From Luzula sylvatica (lineage: Eukaryota > Streptophyta > Magnoliopsida > Poales > Juncaceae), in assembly GCA_946800325.1 (NCBI GenBank), contig OX326958.1:7760001-7824000 (forward strand): a stretch of 64,000 bases of DNA, written 5' to 3'. This document shows, one piece after another, positions 37,681-50,309 of the stretch. The notes under the pieces are model-generated. The model saw only the letters and a program-made list of their open reading frames with translations, did not search any database and had not been told where the DNA came from. How positions within the stretch are numbered: position 1 is the stretch's first letter; each line of letters begins with the position of its first letter. Position numbers and translations under genes: made by a program.

Positions 37681-39505
37681 AGTAAGTTTGTTTTTCGATT
37701 CAAAACAAGATTTTAACGCTTTGAGGAGTTCAAATAACGTGTTTTAGATCATTTGTATCGTATCTTTTACTACATAACTTTTCACCAAATTTCACAAACA
37801 CTAAAACGCTTTGAGGAGTTCAAATAACGTGTTTTTAGATCAATTGTATCGTATCATTTACTACATAACTTTTCACCAAATTTCACAAACACTAAGTAAG
37901 TTTGTTTTTCGATTCAAAACATGATTTTAACGCTTTGAGGAGTTCAAAAAACGTGTTTTTAGATCATTTGTATCGTATCTTTTAGTACATAACTTTTCAC
38001 CAAATTTCACAAACACTAAGTAAGTTTGTTTTTCGATTCAAAACATGTTTTTAACGCTTTGAGGAGTTCAAATAACGTGTTTTTAGATCATTTGTATCGT
38101 ATCTTTTACTACATAACTTTTCACCAAATTTCACAAACACTAAGAAAGTTTGTTTTTCAATTCAAAACAGGATTGTAACGCTTTGAGGAGTTCAAATAAC
38201 GTGTTTTAGATCATTTGTATCGTATCTTTTACTACGTAAGTTTTCACCAAATTTGACAAACACTAAGTAAGTCTGTTTTTCGATTCAAAACAAGATTTTA
38301 ACGCTTTGAGGAGTTCAATTAACTTGTTTTTAGATCATTTGTATCGTATCTTTTACTACATAACTTTTCACCAAATTTCACAAACACTAAGAAAGTTTGT
38401 TTTTCGATTCAAAACAAGATTTTAACGCTTTGAGGAGTTCAAATAACGTGTTTTTAGATCATTTGTATCGTATCTTTTACTACATAACTTTTCACCAAAT
38501 TTCACAAACACTAAGTAACTTTGTTTTTCGATTCAAAACATGATTTTAACGCTTTGAGGAGTTCAAAAAAGTTGTTTTTAGATCATTTGTATCGTATCTT
38601 TTACTACATAACTTTTCACCAAATTTCACAAACACTAAGTAAGTTTGTTTTTCGATTCAAAACAAGATTGTAACGCTTTGAGGAGTTCAAATAATGTGTT
38701 TTTAGATCATTTGTATCGTATCTTTTACTACATAACTTTTCACCAAATTTCACAAACACTAAGTAAGTTTGTTTTTCGATTCAAAACAAGATTTTAACGC
38801 TTTGAGGAGTTCAAATAACTTGTTTTTAGATCATTTGTATCGTATATTTTACTACATAACTTTTCACCAAATTTCACAAACACTAAGAAAGTTTGTTTTT
38901 CGATTCAAAACAAGATTTTAACGCTTTGAGGAGTTCAAATATCGTATTTTTAGATCATTTGTATCGTATCTTTTACAACATAACTTTTCACCAAATTCTA
39001 CAAACACTAAGAAAGTTTGTTTTTCGATTCAAAACAAGATTGTAACGCTTTGAGGAGTTCAAATAACGTGTTTTTAGATCATTTGTATCGTATCTTTTAC
39101 TACGTAAGTTTTCACCAAATTTGACAAACGCTAAGTAAGTTTGTTTTTCGATTCAAAACAAGATTTTAACGCTTTTAGGAGTTCAATTAACTTGTTTTTA
39201 GATCATTTGTATCGTATCTTTTACTACATAACTTTTCACCAAATTTCACAAACACTAAGAAAGTTTGTTTTTCGATTCAAAACAAGATTTTAACGCTTTG
39301 AGGAGTTCAAATAACGTGTTTTTAGATCATTTGTATCATATCTTTTACTACATAACTTTTCACCAAATTTCACAAACACTAAGTAAGTTTGTTTTTCGAT
39401 TCAAAACAAGGTTTTAACGCTTTGAGGAGTTCAAATAACTTGTTTTTAGATCAATTGTATCGTATCTTTTACTACATAACCTTTCACCAAATCTCACAAA
39501 CACTA
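37681..39505 (+). repeat. 1,825-bp tandem unit, copy 1
   Basis: Holds the truncated monomer at 37,768, a 'tttagtac' marker at 37,981, then D, E, F and directly A (38,491 on) with no G monomer between, and ends in the 'acctttc'/'tctcac' monomer. A and B to F monomers with 'atatcgtattt' and 'aaacgctaag' (39,127) follow. It resembles HOR-2 in its second half and HOR-3 in its first half. Confidence 0.85.
37768..37858 (+). repeat. Truncated monomer 9 (91 bp)
   Basis: Combines both tail markers, 'tcaattg' and 'gtatcattt', so it looks recombinant between the two HOR-3 sub-lineages. Confidence 0.91.
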
Positions 39506-41453
39506 AGTAAGTTTGTTTTTCGATTCAAAACAAGATTTTAACGCTTTGAGGAGTTCAAATAACGTGTTTTAGATCATTTGTATCGTATCTTTTACTACAT
39601 AACTTTTCACCAAATTTCACAAACACTAAAACGCTTTGAGGAGTTCAAATAACGTGTTTTTAGATCAATTGTATCGTATCATTTACTACATAACTTTTCA
39701 CCAAATTTCACAAACACTAAGTAAGTTTGTTTTTCGATTCAAAACATGATTTTAACGCTTTGAGGAGTTCAAAAAACGTGTTTTTAGATCATTTGTATCG
39801 TATCTTTTAGTACATAACTTTTCACCAAATTTCACAAACACTAAGTAAGTTTGTTTTTCGATTCAAAACATGTTTTTAACGCTTTGAGGAGTTCAAATAA
39901 CGTGTTTTTAGATCATTTGTATCGTATCTTTTACTACATAACTTTTCACCAAATTTCACAAACACTAAGAAAGTTTGTTTTTCAATTCAAAACAGGATTG
40001 TAACGCTTTGAGGAGTTCAAATAACGTGTTTTAGATCATTTGTATCGTATCTTTTACTACGTAAGTTTTCACCAAATTTGACAAACACTAAGTAAGTCTG
40101 TTTTTCGATTCAAAACAAGATTTTAACGCTTTGAGGAGTTCAATTAACTTGTTTTTAGATCATTTGTATCGTATCTTTTACTACATAACTTTTCACCAAA
40201 TTTCACAAACACTAAGAAAGTTTGTTTTTCGATTCAAAACAAGATTTTAACGCTTTGAGGAGTTCAAATAACGTGTTTTTAGATCATTTGTATCGTATCT
40301 TTTACTACATAACTTTTCACCAAATTTCACAAACACTAAGAAAGTTTGTTTTTCGAGTCAAAACATGATTTTAACGCTTTGAGGAGTTCAAAAACGTGTT
40401 TTTAGATCATTTGTATCGTATCTTTTACTACATAACTTTTCACCAAATTTCACAAACACTAAGTAACTTTGTTTTTCGATTCAAAACATGATTTTAACGC
40501 TTTGAGGAGTTCAAAAAAGTTGTTTTTAGATCATTTGTATCGTATCTTTTACTACATAACTTTTCACCAAATTTCACAAACACTAAGTAAGTTTGTTTTT
40601 CGATTCAAAACAAGATTGTAACGCTTTGAGGAGTTCAAATAATGTGTTTTTAGATCATTTGTATCGTATCTTTTACTACATAACTTTTCACCAAATTTCA
40701 CAAACACTAAGTAAGTTTGTTTTTCGATTCAAAACAAGATTTTAACGCTTTGAGGAGTTCAAATAACTTGTTTTTAGATCATTTGTATCGTATATTTTAC
40801 TACATAACTTTTCACCAAATTTCACAAACACTAAGAAAGTTTGTTTTTCGATTCAAAACAAGATTTTAACGCTTTGAGGAGTTCAAATATCGTATTTTTA
40901 GATCATTTGTATCGTATCTTTTACAACATAACTTTTCACCAAATTCTACAAACACTAAGAAAGTTTGTTTTTCGATTCAAAACAAGATTGTAACGCTTTG
41001 AGGAGTTCAAATAACGTGTTTTTAGATCATTTGTATCGTATCTTTTACTACGTAAGTTTTCACCAAATTTGACAAACGCTAAGTAAGTTTGTTTTTCGAT
41101 TCAAAACAAGATTTTAACGCTTTTAGGAGTTCAATTAACTTGTTTTTAGATCATTTGTATCGTATCTTTTACTACATAACTTTTCACCAAATTTCACAAA
41201 CACTAAGAAAGTTTGTTTTTCGATTCAAAACAAGATTTTAACGCTTTGAGGAGTTCAAATAACGTGTTTTTAGATCATTTGTATCATATCTTTTACTACA
41301 TAACTTTTCACCAAATTTGACAAACACTAAGTAAGTTTGTTTTTCGATTCAAAACAAGGTTTTAACGCTTTGAGGAGTTCAAATAACTTGTTTTTAGATC
41401 AATTGTATCGTATCTTTTACTACATAACCTTTCACCAAATCTCACAAACACTA
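39506..41453 (+). repeat. 1,948-bp tandem unit, copy 2 (one monomer longer)
   Basis: Matches 37,681-39,505 at offset 1,825 up to the F monomer near 40,312. There a 123-bp G monomer ('cgagtc', 'aaaaacgtg') is present that copy 1 lacks, so the offset becomes 1,948 (for example 'gacaaacgct' 39,123 to 41,071). A whole-monomer insertion or deletion therefore separates two otherwise near-identical copies. Confidence 0.87.
39593..39683 (+). repeat. Truncated monomer 10 (91 bp)
   Basis: Partner of 37,768 in the 1,825-bp duplication, with the same double tail marker. Confidence 0.91.
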
Positions 41454-42286
41454 AGTAAGTTTGTTTTTCGATTCAAAACATGATTTTAACGCTTTGAGGA
41501 GTTCAAAAAACGTGTTTTTAGATCATTTGTATCGTATCTTTTACTACATAACTTTTCACCAAATTTCACAAACACTAAGTAAGTTTGTTTTTCGATTCAA
41601 AACATGATATTAACGCTTTGAGGAGTTCAAATAACGTGTTTTTAGATCATTTGTATCGTATCTTTTACTACATAACTTTTCACGAAATTTCACAAACACT
41701 AAGAAAGTTTGTTTTTCGATTCAAAACAAGATTTTAACGCTTTGAGGAGTTCAAATAACGTGTTTTTAGATCATTTGTATCGTATATTTTACTACATAAC
41801 TTTTCACCAAATTTCACAAACACTAAGTAAGTTTGTTTTTCGATTCAAAACATGATTTTAACGCTTTGAGGAGTTCAAAAAACGTGTTTTTAGATCATTT
41901 GTATCGTATCTTTTACTACATAACTTTTCACCAAATTTCGCAAACACTAAGTAAGTTTCTTTTTCGATTCAAAACAAGATTTTAACGCTTTGAGGAGTTC
42001 AAATAACTTGTGTTTAGATCATTTGTATCGTATCTTTTACTACATAACTTTTCACCAAATCTAACAAACACTAAGAAAGTTTGTTTTTCGATTCAAAACA
42101 AGATTTTAACACTTTGAGGAGTTCAAATAACGTGTTTTTAGATCATTTGTATTGTATCTTTTACTACATAACTTTTCACCAAATTTTCACAAACACTAAG
42201 TAAGTTTGTTTTTCGATTCAAAAAAAGATTTTAACGCTTTGAGGAGTTCAAAAAACGTGTTTTTAGATCATTTGTATCGTATCTTT
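41454..42286 (+). repeat. Transition cassette X, third occurrence
   Basis: Monomer starts 41,418, 41,542, 41,666, 41,790, 41,914, 42,038, 42,162. They have the same diagnostic order as at 9.2 kb and 16.3 kb: 'aaaaaacgtg', 'catgatatt', 'aagaaag' (here with 'cacgaaa'), 'aaaaaacgtg', 'aacttgtgtttag' with 'tttcgc', 'aacacttt' with 'tgtattgt', then the 125-bp monomer. The 125-bp monomer here keeps 'tcgattc', where other copies have 'tagattc'. Confidence 0.8.
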
Positions 42287-44484
42287 TACTACATAACTTT
42301 TCACCAAATTCTACAAACACTAAGTATGTTTGTTTTTCGATTCAAAACAAGGTTTTAACGCTTTGAGGAGTTCAAATAACGTGTTTTTAGATCATTTGTA
42401 TCGTATCTTTTACTACATAACTTTTCACCAAGTTTCACAGACACTAAGTAAGTTTGTTTTTCGATTCAAAACAAGATTTTAACGCTTTGAGGAGTTCAAA
42501 TAACTTGTTTTTAGATCATTTGTATCGTATCTTTTACTACATAACTTTTCACCAAATTTCACAAACACTAAGAAAGTTTGTTTTTCGATTCAAAACAAGA
42601 TTTTAACGCTTTGAGGAGTTCAAATAACGTGTTTTTAGATCATTTGTATCGTATCTTTTACTACATAACTTTTCACCAAATTTCACAAACACTAAGTAAG
42701 TTTGTTTTTCGATTCAAAACAAGGTTTTAACGCTTTGAGGAGTTCAAATAACGTGTTTTTAGATCAATTGTATCGTATCTTTTACTTCATAACTTTTCAC
42801 CAAATTTCACAAACACTAAGAAAGTTTGTTTTTCGATTCAAAACAAGATTTTAACGCTTTGAGGAGTTCAAATAACGTGTTTTTAGATCATTTGTATCGT
42901 ATCTTTTACTACATAACTTTTCACCAAATTTCACAAACACTAAGTAAGTTTGTTTTTCGATTCAAAACAAGATTTTTAACGCTTTGAGGAGGTCAAATAA
43001 CGTGTTTTTAGATCATTTGTATCGTATCTTTTACAACATAACTTTTCACCAAATTCTACAAACACTAAGAAAGTTTGTTTTTCGAATCAAAACAAGATTG
43101 TAACGCTTTGAGGAGTTCAAATAACGGGTTTTTAGATCATTTGTATCGTATCTTTTACTACGTAAGTTTTCACCAAATTTGACAAACACTAAGTAAGTTT
43201 GTTTTTCGATTCAAAACAAGATTTTAACGCTTTGAGGAGTTCAAATAACGTGTTTTAGATCATTTGTATCGTATCTTTTACTACATAACTTTTCACCAAA
43301 TTTCACAAACACTAAAACGCTTTGAGGAGTTCAAATAACGTGTTTTTAGATCAATTGTATCGTATCTTTTACTACATAACTTTTCACCAAATTTCACAAA
43401 CACTAAGTAAGTTTGTTTTTCGATTCAAAACATGATTTTAACGCTTTGAGGAGTTCAAAAAACGTGTTTTTAGATCATTTGTATCGTATCTTTTACTACA
43501 TAACTTTTCACCAAATTTCACAAACACTAAGTAAGTTTGTTTTTCGATTCAAAACATGATTTTAACGCTTTGAGGAGTTCAAAAAACGTGTTTTTAGATC
43601 ATTTGTATCGTATCTTTTACAACATAACTTTTCACCAAATTTCACAAACACTAAGTAAGTTTGTTTTTCGATTCAAAACATGTTTTTAACGCTTTGAGGA
43701 GTTCAAATAACGTGTTTTTAGATCATTTGTATCGTATCTTTTACTACATAACTTTTCACCAAATTTCACAAACACTAAGAAAGTTTGTTTTTCAATTCAA
43801 AACAGGATTGTAACGCTTTGAGGAGTTCAAATAACGTGTTTTAGATCATTTGTATCGTATCTTTTACTACGTAAGTTTTCACCAAATTTGACAAACACTA
43901 AGTAAGTCTGTTTTTCGATTCAAAACAAGATTTTAACGCTTTGAGGAGTTCAATTAACTTGTTTTTAGATCATTTGTATCGTATCTTTTACTACATAACT
44001 TTTCACCAAATTTCACAAACACTAAGAAAGTTTGTTTTTCGATTCAAAACAAGATTTTAACGCTTTGAGGAGTTCAAAAAACGTGTTTTTAGATCATTTG
44101 TATCGTATCTTTTACTACATAACTTTTCACCAAATTTCACAAACACTAAGTAAGTTTGTTTTTCGATTCAAAACAAGATTTTAACGCTTTGAGGAGTTCA
44201 AATAACTTGTGTTTAGATCATTTGTATCGTATCTTTTACTACATAAATTTTCAACAAATCTCACAAACACTAAGAAAGTTTGTTTTTCGATTCAAAACAA
44301 GATTTTAACACTTTGAGGAGTTCAAATAACGTGTTTTTAGATCATTTGTATTGTATCTTTTACTACATAACTTTTCACCAAATTTCACAAACACTAAGTA
44401 AGTTTGTTTTTCGATTCAAAACATGATTTTAACGCTTTGAGGAGTTCAAAAAACGTGTGTTTAGATCATTTGTATCGTATCTTT
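42287..44484 (+). repeat. 2.2-kb tandem unit, copy 1
   Basis: Starts at the 'ttctac'/'taagtatg' monomer. It includes 'acttcataac' (42,784), an extra T in 'gatttttaac' (near 42,971), the truncated monomer at 43,279, two consecutive 'aaaaaacgtg' monomers (43,370 and 43,494), D, E, F and a shortened cassette X whose head reads 'aaattttcaacaaatc' (44,245). Confidence 0.86.
43279..43369 (+). repeat. Truncated monomer 11 (91 bp)
   Basis: In copy 1 of the 2.2-kb unit, 'tcaattg' lineage, followed by two consecutive 'aaaaaacgtg' monomers. Confidence 0.92.
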
Positions 44485-46680
44485 TACTACATAACTTTTC
44501 ACCAAATTCTACAAACACTAAGTATGTTTGTTTTTCGATTCAAAACAAGGTTTTAACGCTTTGAGGAGTTCAAATAACGTGTTTTAGATCATTTGTATCG
44601 TATCTTTTACTACATAACTTTTCACCAAGTTTCACAAACACTAAGTAAGTTTGTTTTTCGATTCAAAACAAGATTTTAACGCTTTGAGGAGTTCAAATAA
44701 CTTGTTTTTAGATCATTTGTATCGTATCTTTTACTACATAACTTTTCACCAAATTTCACAAACACTAAGAAAGTTTGTTTTTCGATTCAAAACAAGATTT
44801 TAACGCTTTGAGGAGTTCAAATAACGTGTTTTTAGATCATTTGTATCGTATCTTTTACTACATAACTTTTCACCAAATTTCACAAACACTAAGTAAGTTT
44901 GTTTTTCGATTCAAAACAAGGTTTTAACGCTTTGAGGAGTTCAAATAACGTGTTTTTAGATCAATTGTATCGTATCTTTTACTTCATAACTTTTCACCAA
45001 ATTTCACAAACACTAAGAAAGTTTGTTTTTCGATTCAAAACAAGATTTTAACGCTTTGAGGAGTTCAAATAACGTGTTTTTAGATCATTTGTATCGTATC
45101 TTTTACTACATAACTTTTCACCAAATTTCACAAACACTAAGTAAGTTTGTTTTTCGATTCAAAACAAGATTTTAACGCTTTGAGGAGGTCAAATAACGTG
45201 TTTTTAGATCATTTGTATCGTATCTTTTACAACATAACTTTTCACCAAATTCTACAAACACTAAGAAAGTTTGTTTTTCGAATCAAAACAAGATTGTAAC
45301 GCTTTGAGGAGTTCAAATAACGGGTTTTTAGATCATTTGTATCGTATCTTTTACTACGTAAGTTTTCACCAAATTTGACAAACACTAAGTAAGTTTGTTT
45401 TTCGATTCAAAACAAGATTTTAACGCTTTGAGGAGTTCAAATAACGTGTTTTAGATCATTTGTATCGTATCTTTTACTACATAACTTTTCACCAAATTTC
45501 ACAAACACTAAAACGCTTTGAGGAGTTCAAATAACGTGTTTTTAGATCAATTGTATCGTATCTTTTACTACATAACTTTTCACCAAATTTCACAAACACT
45601 AAGTAAGTTTGTTTTTCGATTCAAAACATGATTTTAACGCTTTGAGGAGTTCAAAAAACGTGTTTTTAGATCATTTGTATCGTATCTTTTACTACATAAC
45701 TTTTCACCAAATTTCACAAACACTAAGTAAGTTTGTTTTTCGATTCAAAACATGATTTTAACGCTTTGAGGAGTTCAAAAAACGTGTTTTTAGATCATTT
45801 GTATCGTATCTTTTACAACATAACTTTTCACCAAATTTCACAAACACTAAGTAAGTTTGTTTTTCGATTCAAAACATGTTTTTAACGCTTTGAGGAGTTC
45901 AAATAACGTGTTTTTAGATCATTTGTATCGTATCTTTTACTACATAACTTTTCACCAAATTTCACAAACACTAAGAATGTTTGTTTTTCAATTCAAAACA
46001 GGATTGTAACGCTTTGAGGAGTTCAAATAACGTGTTTTAGATCATTTGTATCGTATCTTTTACTACGTAAGTTTTCACCAAATTTGACAAACACTAAGTA
46101 AGTCTGTTTTTCGATTCAAAACAAGATTTTAACGCTTTGAGGAGTTCAATTAACTTGTTTTTAGATCATTTGTATCGTATCTTTTACTACATAACTTTTC
46201 ACCAAATTTCACAAACACTAAGAAAGTTTGTTTTTCGATTCAAAACAAGATTTTAACGCTTTGAGGAGTTCAAAAAACGTGTTTTTAGATCATTTGTATC
46301 GTATCTTTTACTACATAACTTTTCACCAAATTTCACAAACACTAAGTAAGTTTGTTTTTCGATTCAAAACAAGATTTTAACGCTTTGAGGAGTTCAAATA
46401 ACTTGTGTTTAGATCATTTGTATCGTATCTTTTACTACATAAATTTTCAACAAATCTCACAAACACTAAGAAAGTTTGTTTTTCGATTCAAAACAAGATT
46501 TTAACACTTTGAGGAGTTCAAATAACGTGTTTTTAGATCATTTGTATTGTATCTTTTACTACATAACTTTTCACCAAATTTCACAAACACTAAGTAAGTT
46601 TGTTTTTCGATTCAAAACATGATTTTAACGCTTTGAGGAGTTCAAAAAACGTGTGTTTAGATCATTTGTATCGTATCTTT
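44485..46680 (+). repeat. 2.2-kb tandem unit, copy 2
   Basis: Offsets from copy 1 fall from 2,198 to 2,197 to 2,196 because of two one-base indels, at 'gttttag' near 44,582 and 'gatttttaac' in copy 1. 'acttcataac', the truncated monomer (45,475) and 'aaattttcaac' (46,441) all recur. 'taagaatg' near 45,973 is private. A third partial copy starts at 46,681 and breaks off near 46,866. Confidence 0.87.
45475..45565 (+). repeat. Truncated monomer 12 (91 bp)
   Basis: Partner of 43,279 at +2,196. Confidence 0.92.
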
Positions 46681-46803
46681 TACTACATAACTTTTCACCA
46701 AATTCTACAAACACTAAGTATGTTTGTTTTTCGATTCAAAACAAGGTTTTAACGCTTTGAGGAGTTCAAATAACGTGTTTTAGATCATTTGTATCGTATC
46801 TTT

Positions 46804-46927
46804 TACTACATAACTTTTCACCAAGTTTCACAAACACTAAGTAAGTTTGTTTTTCGATTCAAAACATGATATTAACGCTTTGAGGAGTTCAAATAACGTG
46901 TTTTTGGATCATTTATATCGTATCTTT
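46804..46927 (+). repeat. Chimeric R/W monomer
   Basis: The first half matches the R monomer of the 2.2-kb unit ('caagtttcac', 'taagtaag'). The second half matches W ('catgatatt', 'ttggatc', 'ttatctac'). It ends the 2.2-kb domain and introduces the W lineage, making it a candidate exchange point between two array families. Confidence 0.82.
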
Positions 46928-47919
46928 ATCTACATAACTTTTCACCAAATTTCACAAACACTAAGTAAGTTTCTTTTTCGATTCAAAACAAGATTTTAAC
47001 GCTTTGAGGAGTTCAATTAACTTGTTTTTAGATCATTTGTATCGTATCTTTTACTACATAACTTTTCACCAAATTTCACAAACACTTAGAAAGTTTGTTT
47101 TTCGATTCAAAACAAGATTTTAACGCTTTGAGGAGTTCAAATAACGTGTTTTTAGATCATTTGTATCGTATCTTTTACTACATAACTTTTCACCAAATTT
47201 CACAAACACTAAGTAAGTTTGTTTTTCGATTCAAAACAAGGTTTTAACGCTTTGAGGAGTTCAAATAACGTGTTTTTATATCAATTGTATCGTATCTTTT
47301 ACTACATAACTTTTCACCAAATTTCACAAACACTAAGAAAGTTTGTTTTTCGATTCAAAACAAGATTTTAACGCTTTGAGGAGTTCAAATAACGTGTTTT
47401 TAGATCATTTGTATCGTATCTTTTACTACATAACTTTTCACCAAATTTCACAAACACTAAGTAAGTTTGTTTTTCGATTCAAAACAAGATTTTAATGCTT
47501 TGAGGAGTTCAAATAACGTGTTTTTAGATCATTTGTATCGTATCTTTTACAACATAACTTTTCACCAAATTCTACAAACACTAAGAAAGTTTGTTTTTCG
47601 ATTCGAAACAAAATTGTAACGCTTTGAGGAGTTCAAATAACGGGTTTTTAGATCATTTGTATCGTATCTTTTACTACGTAAGTTTTCACCAAATTTGACA
47701 AACACAAAGTAAGTTTGTTTTTCGATTCAAAACAAGATTTTAACGCTTTGAGGAGTTCAATTAACTTGTTTTTAGATCATTTGTATCGCATCTTTTACTA
47801 CATAACTTTTCACCAAATTTCACAAACACTAAGAAAGTTTGTTTTTCGATTCAAAACAAGATTTTAACGCTTTGAGGAGTTCAAATAACGTGTTTTTAGA
47901 TCATTTGTATCGTATCTTT

Positions 47920-48010
47920 TACTACATAACTTTTCACCAAATTTCACAAACACTAAAACGCTTTGAGGAGTTCAAATAACGTGTTTTTAGATCAATTGTA
48001 TCGTATCTTT
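47920..48010 (+). repeat. Truncated monomer 13 (91 bp)
   Basis: Preceded by an F monomer rather than the short E seen in HOR-3, with the 'tcaattg' tail. This E-F-truncated order holds for the rest of the window. Confidence 0.92.
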
Positions 48011-49125
48011 TACTACATAACTTTTCACCAAATTTCACAAACACTAAGTAAGTTTGTTTTTCGATTCAAAACATGATTTTAACGCTTTGAGGAGTTCAAA
48101 AAACGTGTTTTTAGATCATTTGTATCGTATCTTTTACTACATAACTTTTCACCAAATTTCACAAACACTAAGAAAATTTGTTTTTCGATTCAAAACATGA
48201 TTTTAACGCTTTGAGGAGTTCAAAAACGTGTTTTTATATCATTTGTATCGTATCTTTTACTACATAACTTTTCACCAAATTTCACAAACACTAAGTAACT
48301 TTGTTTTTCGATTCAAAACATGATTTTAACGCTTTGAGGAGTTCAAAAAAGTTGTTTTTAGATCATTTGTATCGTATCTTTTACTACATAACTTTTCACC
48401 AAATTTCACAAACACTAAGTAAGTTTGTTTTTCGATTCAAAACAAGATTGTAACGCTTTGAGGAGTTCAAATAACGTGTTTTTAGATCATTTGTATCGTA
48501 TCTTTTACTACATAACTTTTCACCAAATTTCACAAACACTAAGTAAGTTTGTTTTTCGATTCAAAACAAGATTTTAACGCTTTGAGGAGTTCAAATAACT
48601 TGTTTTTAGATCATTTGTATCGTATCTTTTACTACATAACTTTTCACCAAAGTTCACAAACTCTAAGAAAGTTTGTTTTTCGATTCAAAACAAGATTTTA
48701 ACGCTTTGAGGAGTTCAAATAACGTGTTTTTAGATCATTTGTATCGTATCTTTTACAACATAACTTTTCACCAAATTCTACAAACACTAAGAAAGTTTGT
48801 TTTTCGATTCAAAACAAGATTGTAACGCTTTGAGGAGTTCAAATAACGTGTTTTTAGATCATTTGTATCGTATCTTTTACTACGTAAGTTTTCACCAAAT
48901 TTGACAAACACTAAATAAGTTTGTTTTTTGATTCAAAACAAGATTTTAACGCTTTGAGGAGTTCAATTAACTTGTTTTTAGATCATTTGTATCGTATCTT
49001 TTACTACATAACTTTTCACCAAATTTCACAAACACTAAGAAAGTTTGTTTTTCGATTAAAAACAAGATTTTAACGCTTTGAGGAGTTCAAATAACGTGTT
49101 TTTAGATCATTTGTATCGTATCTTT

Positions 49126-49216
49126 TACTACATAACTTTTCACCAAATTTCACAAACACTAAAACGCTCTGAGGAGTTCAAATAACGTGTTTTTAGATCA
49201 ATTGTATCGTATCTTT
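49126..49216 (+). repeat. Truncated monomer 14 (91 bp)
   Basis: First copy of the 'gctctgagg' sub-lineage (T to C in the otherwise very constant 'gctttgagg' block), after an F monomer with 'cgattaaaa'. Confidence 0.92.
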
Positions 49217-49340
49217 TACTACATAACTTTTCACCAAATTTCACAAACACTAAGTAAGTTTGTTTTTCGATTCAAAACATGATTTTAACGCTTTGAGGAG
49301 TTCAAAAAATGTGTTTTTAGATCATTTGTATCGTATCTTT

Positions 49341-49464
49341 TACTACATAACTTTTCACCAAATTTCACAAACACTAAGTAAGCTTGTTTTTCGATTCAAA
49401 ACATGATATTAACGCTTTGAGGAGTTCAAATAACGTGTTTTTGGATCATTTATATCGTATCTTT
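49341..49464 (+). repeat. Type W monomer exemplar (HindIII site, clustered tail changes)
   Basis: Diagnostic: 'taagcttg' (AAGCTT at 49,380), 'catgatatt', and a tail with four changes from consensus within about 31 bp: 'ttggatc', 'ttatatc', and 'tttatctac' (two changes) in place of 'ttttactac'. Full copies lie at 51,416, 52,160, 52,780, 57,762 and 61,876; none is seen before 46.8 kb. Confidence 0.88.
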
Positions 49465-50309
49465 ATCTACATAACTTTTCACCAAATTTCACAAACACTA
49501 AGTAAGTTTCTTTTTCGATTCAAAACAAGATTTTAACGCTTTGAGGAGTTCAATTAACTTGTTTTTAGATCATTTGTATCGTATCTTTTACTACATAACT
49601 TTTCACCAAATTTCACAAACACTTAGAAAGTTTGTTTTTCGATTCAAAACAAGATTTTAACGCTTTGAGGAGTTCAAATAACGTGTTTTTAGATCATTTG
49701 TATCGTATCTTTTACTACATAACTTTTCACCAAATTTCACAAACACTAAGTAAGTTTGTTTTTCGATTCAAAACAAGGTTTTAACGCTTTGAGGAGTTCA
49801 AATAACGTGTTTTTATATCAATTGTATCGTATCTTTTACTACATAACTTTTCACCAAATTTCACAAACACTAAGAAAGTTTGTTTTTCGATTCAAAACAA
49901 GATTTTAACGCTTTGAGGAGTTCAAATAACGTGTTTTTAGATCATTTGTATCGTATCTTTTACTACATAACTTTTCACCAAATTTCACAAACACTTAGAA
50001 AGTTTGTTTTTCGATTCAAAACAAGATTTTAACGCTTTGAGGAGTTCAAATAACGTGTTTTTAGATCATTTGTATCGTATCTTTTACTACATAACTTTTC
50101 ACCAAATTTCACAAACACTAAGTAAGTTTGTTTTTCGATTCAAAACAAGGTTTTAACGCTTTGAGGAGTTCAAATAACGTGTTTTTATATCAATTGTATC
50201 GTATCTTTTACTACATAACTTTTCACCAAATTTCACAAACACTAAGAAAGTTTGTTTTTCGATTCAAAACAAGATTTTAACGCTTTGAGGAGTTCAAATA
50301 ACGTGTTTT

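Larger units (their letters stand above)
46681..48234 (+). repeat. Junction block with chimeric and truncated monomers
   Basis: Starts as a third copy of the 2.2-kb unit (46,681-46,865), then switches inside the monomer 46,804-46,927 to the W-type tail ('ttggatc', 'ttatctac'). The part from about 47,040 to 47,980 recurs at +7,958 (55.0-55.9 kb), sharing 'tttatatcaattg', 'ttaatgc' (47,493 to 55,451), 'attcgaaac' and 'acacaaag'. It contains the truncated monomer at 47,920. Confidence 0.8.
48235..50309 (+). repeat. 2,075-bp tandem unit, copy 1
   Basis: Begins just before an A monomer and contains 'aaagttcac' with 'aactctaag' (48,650), the 'ttttttgattc' E monomer (about 48,925), 'cgattaaaa' (49,055), the truncated monomer with 'gctctg' (49,126), the W monomer with an AAGCTT site (49,380) and two 'cacttag' monomers. 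Every one of these up to the first 'cacttag' recurs at +2,075. Confidence 0.88.
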
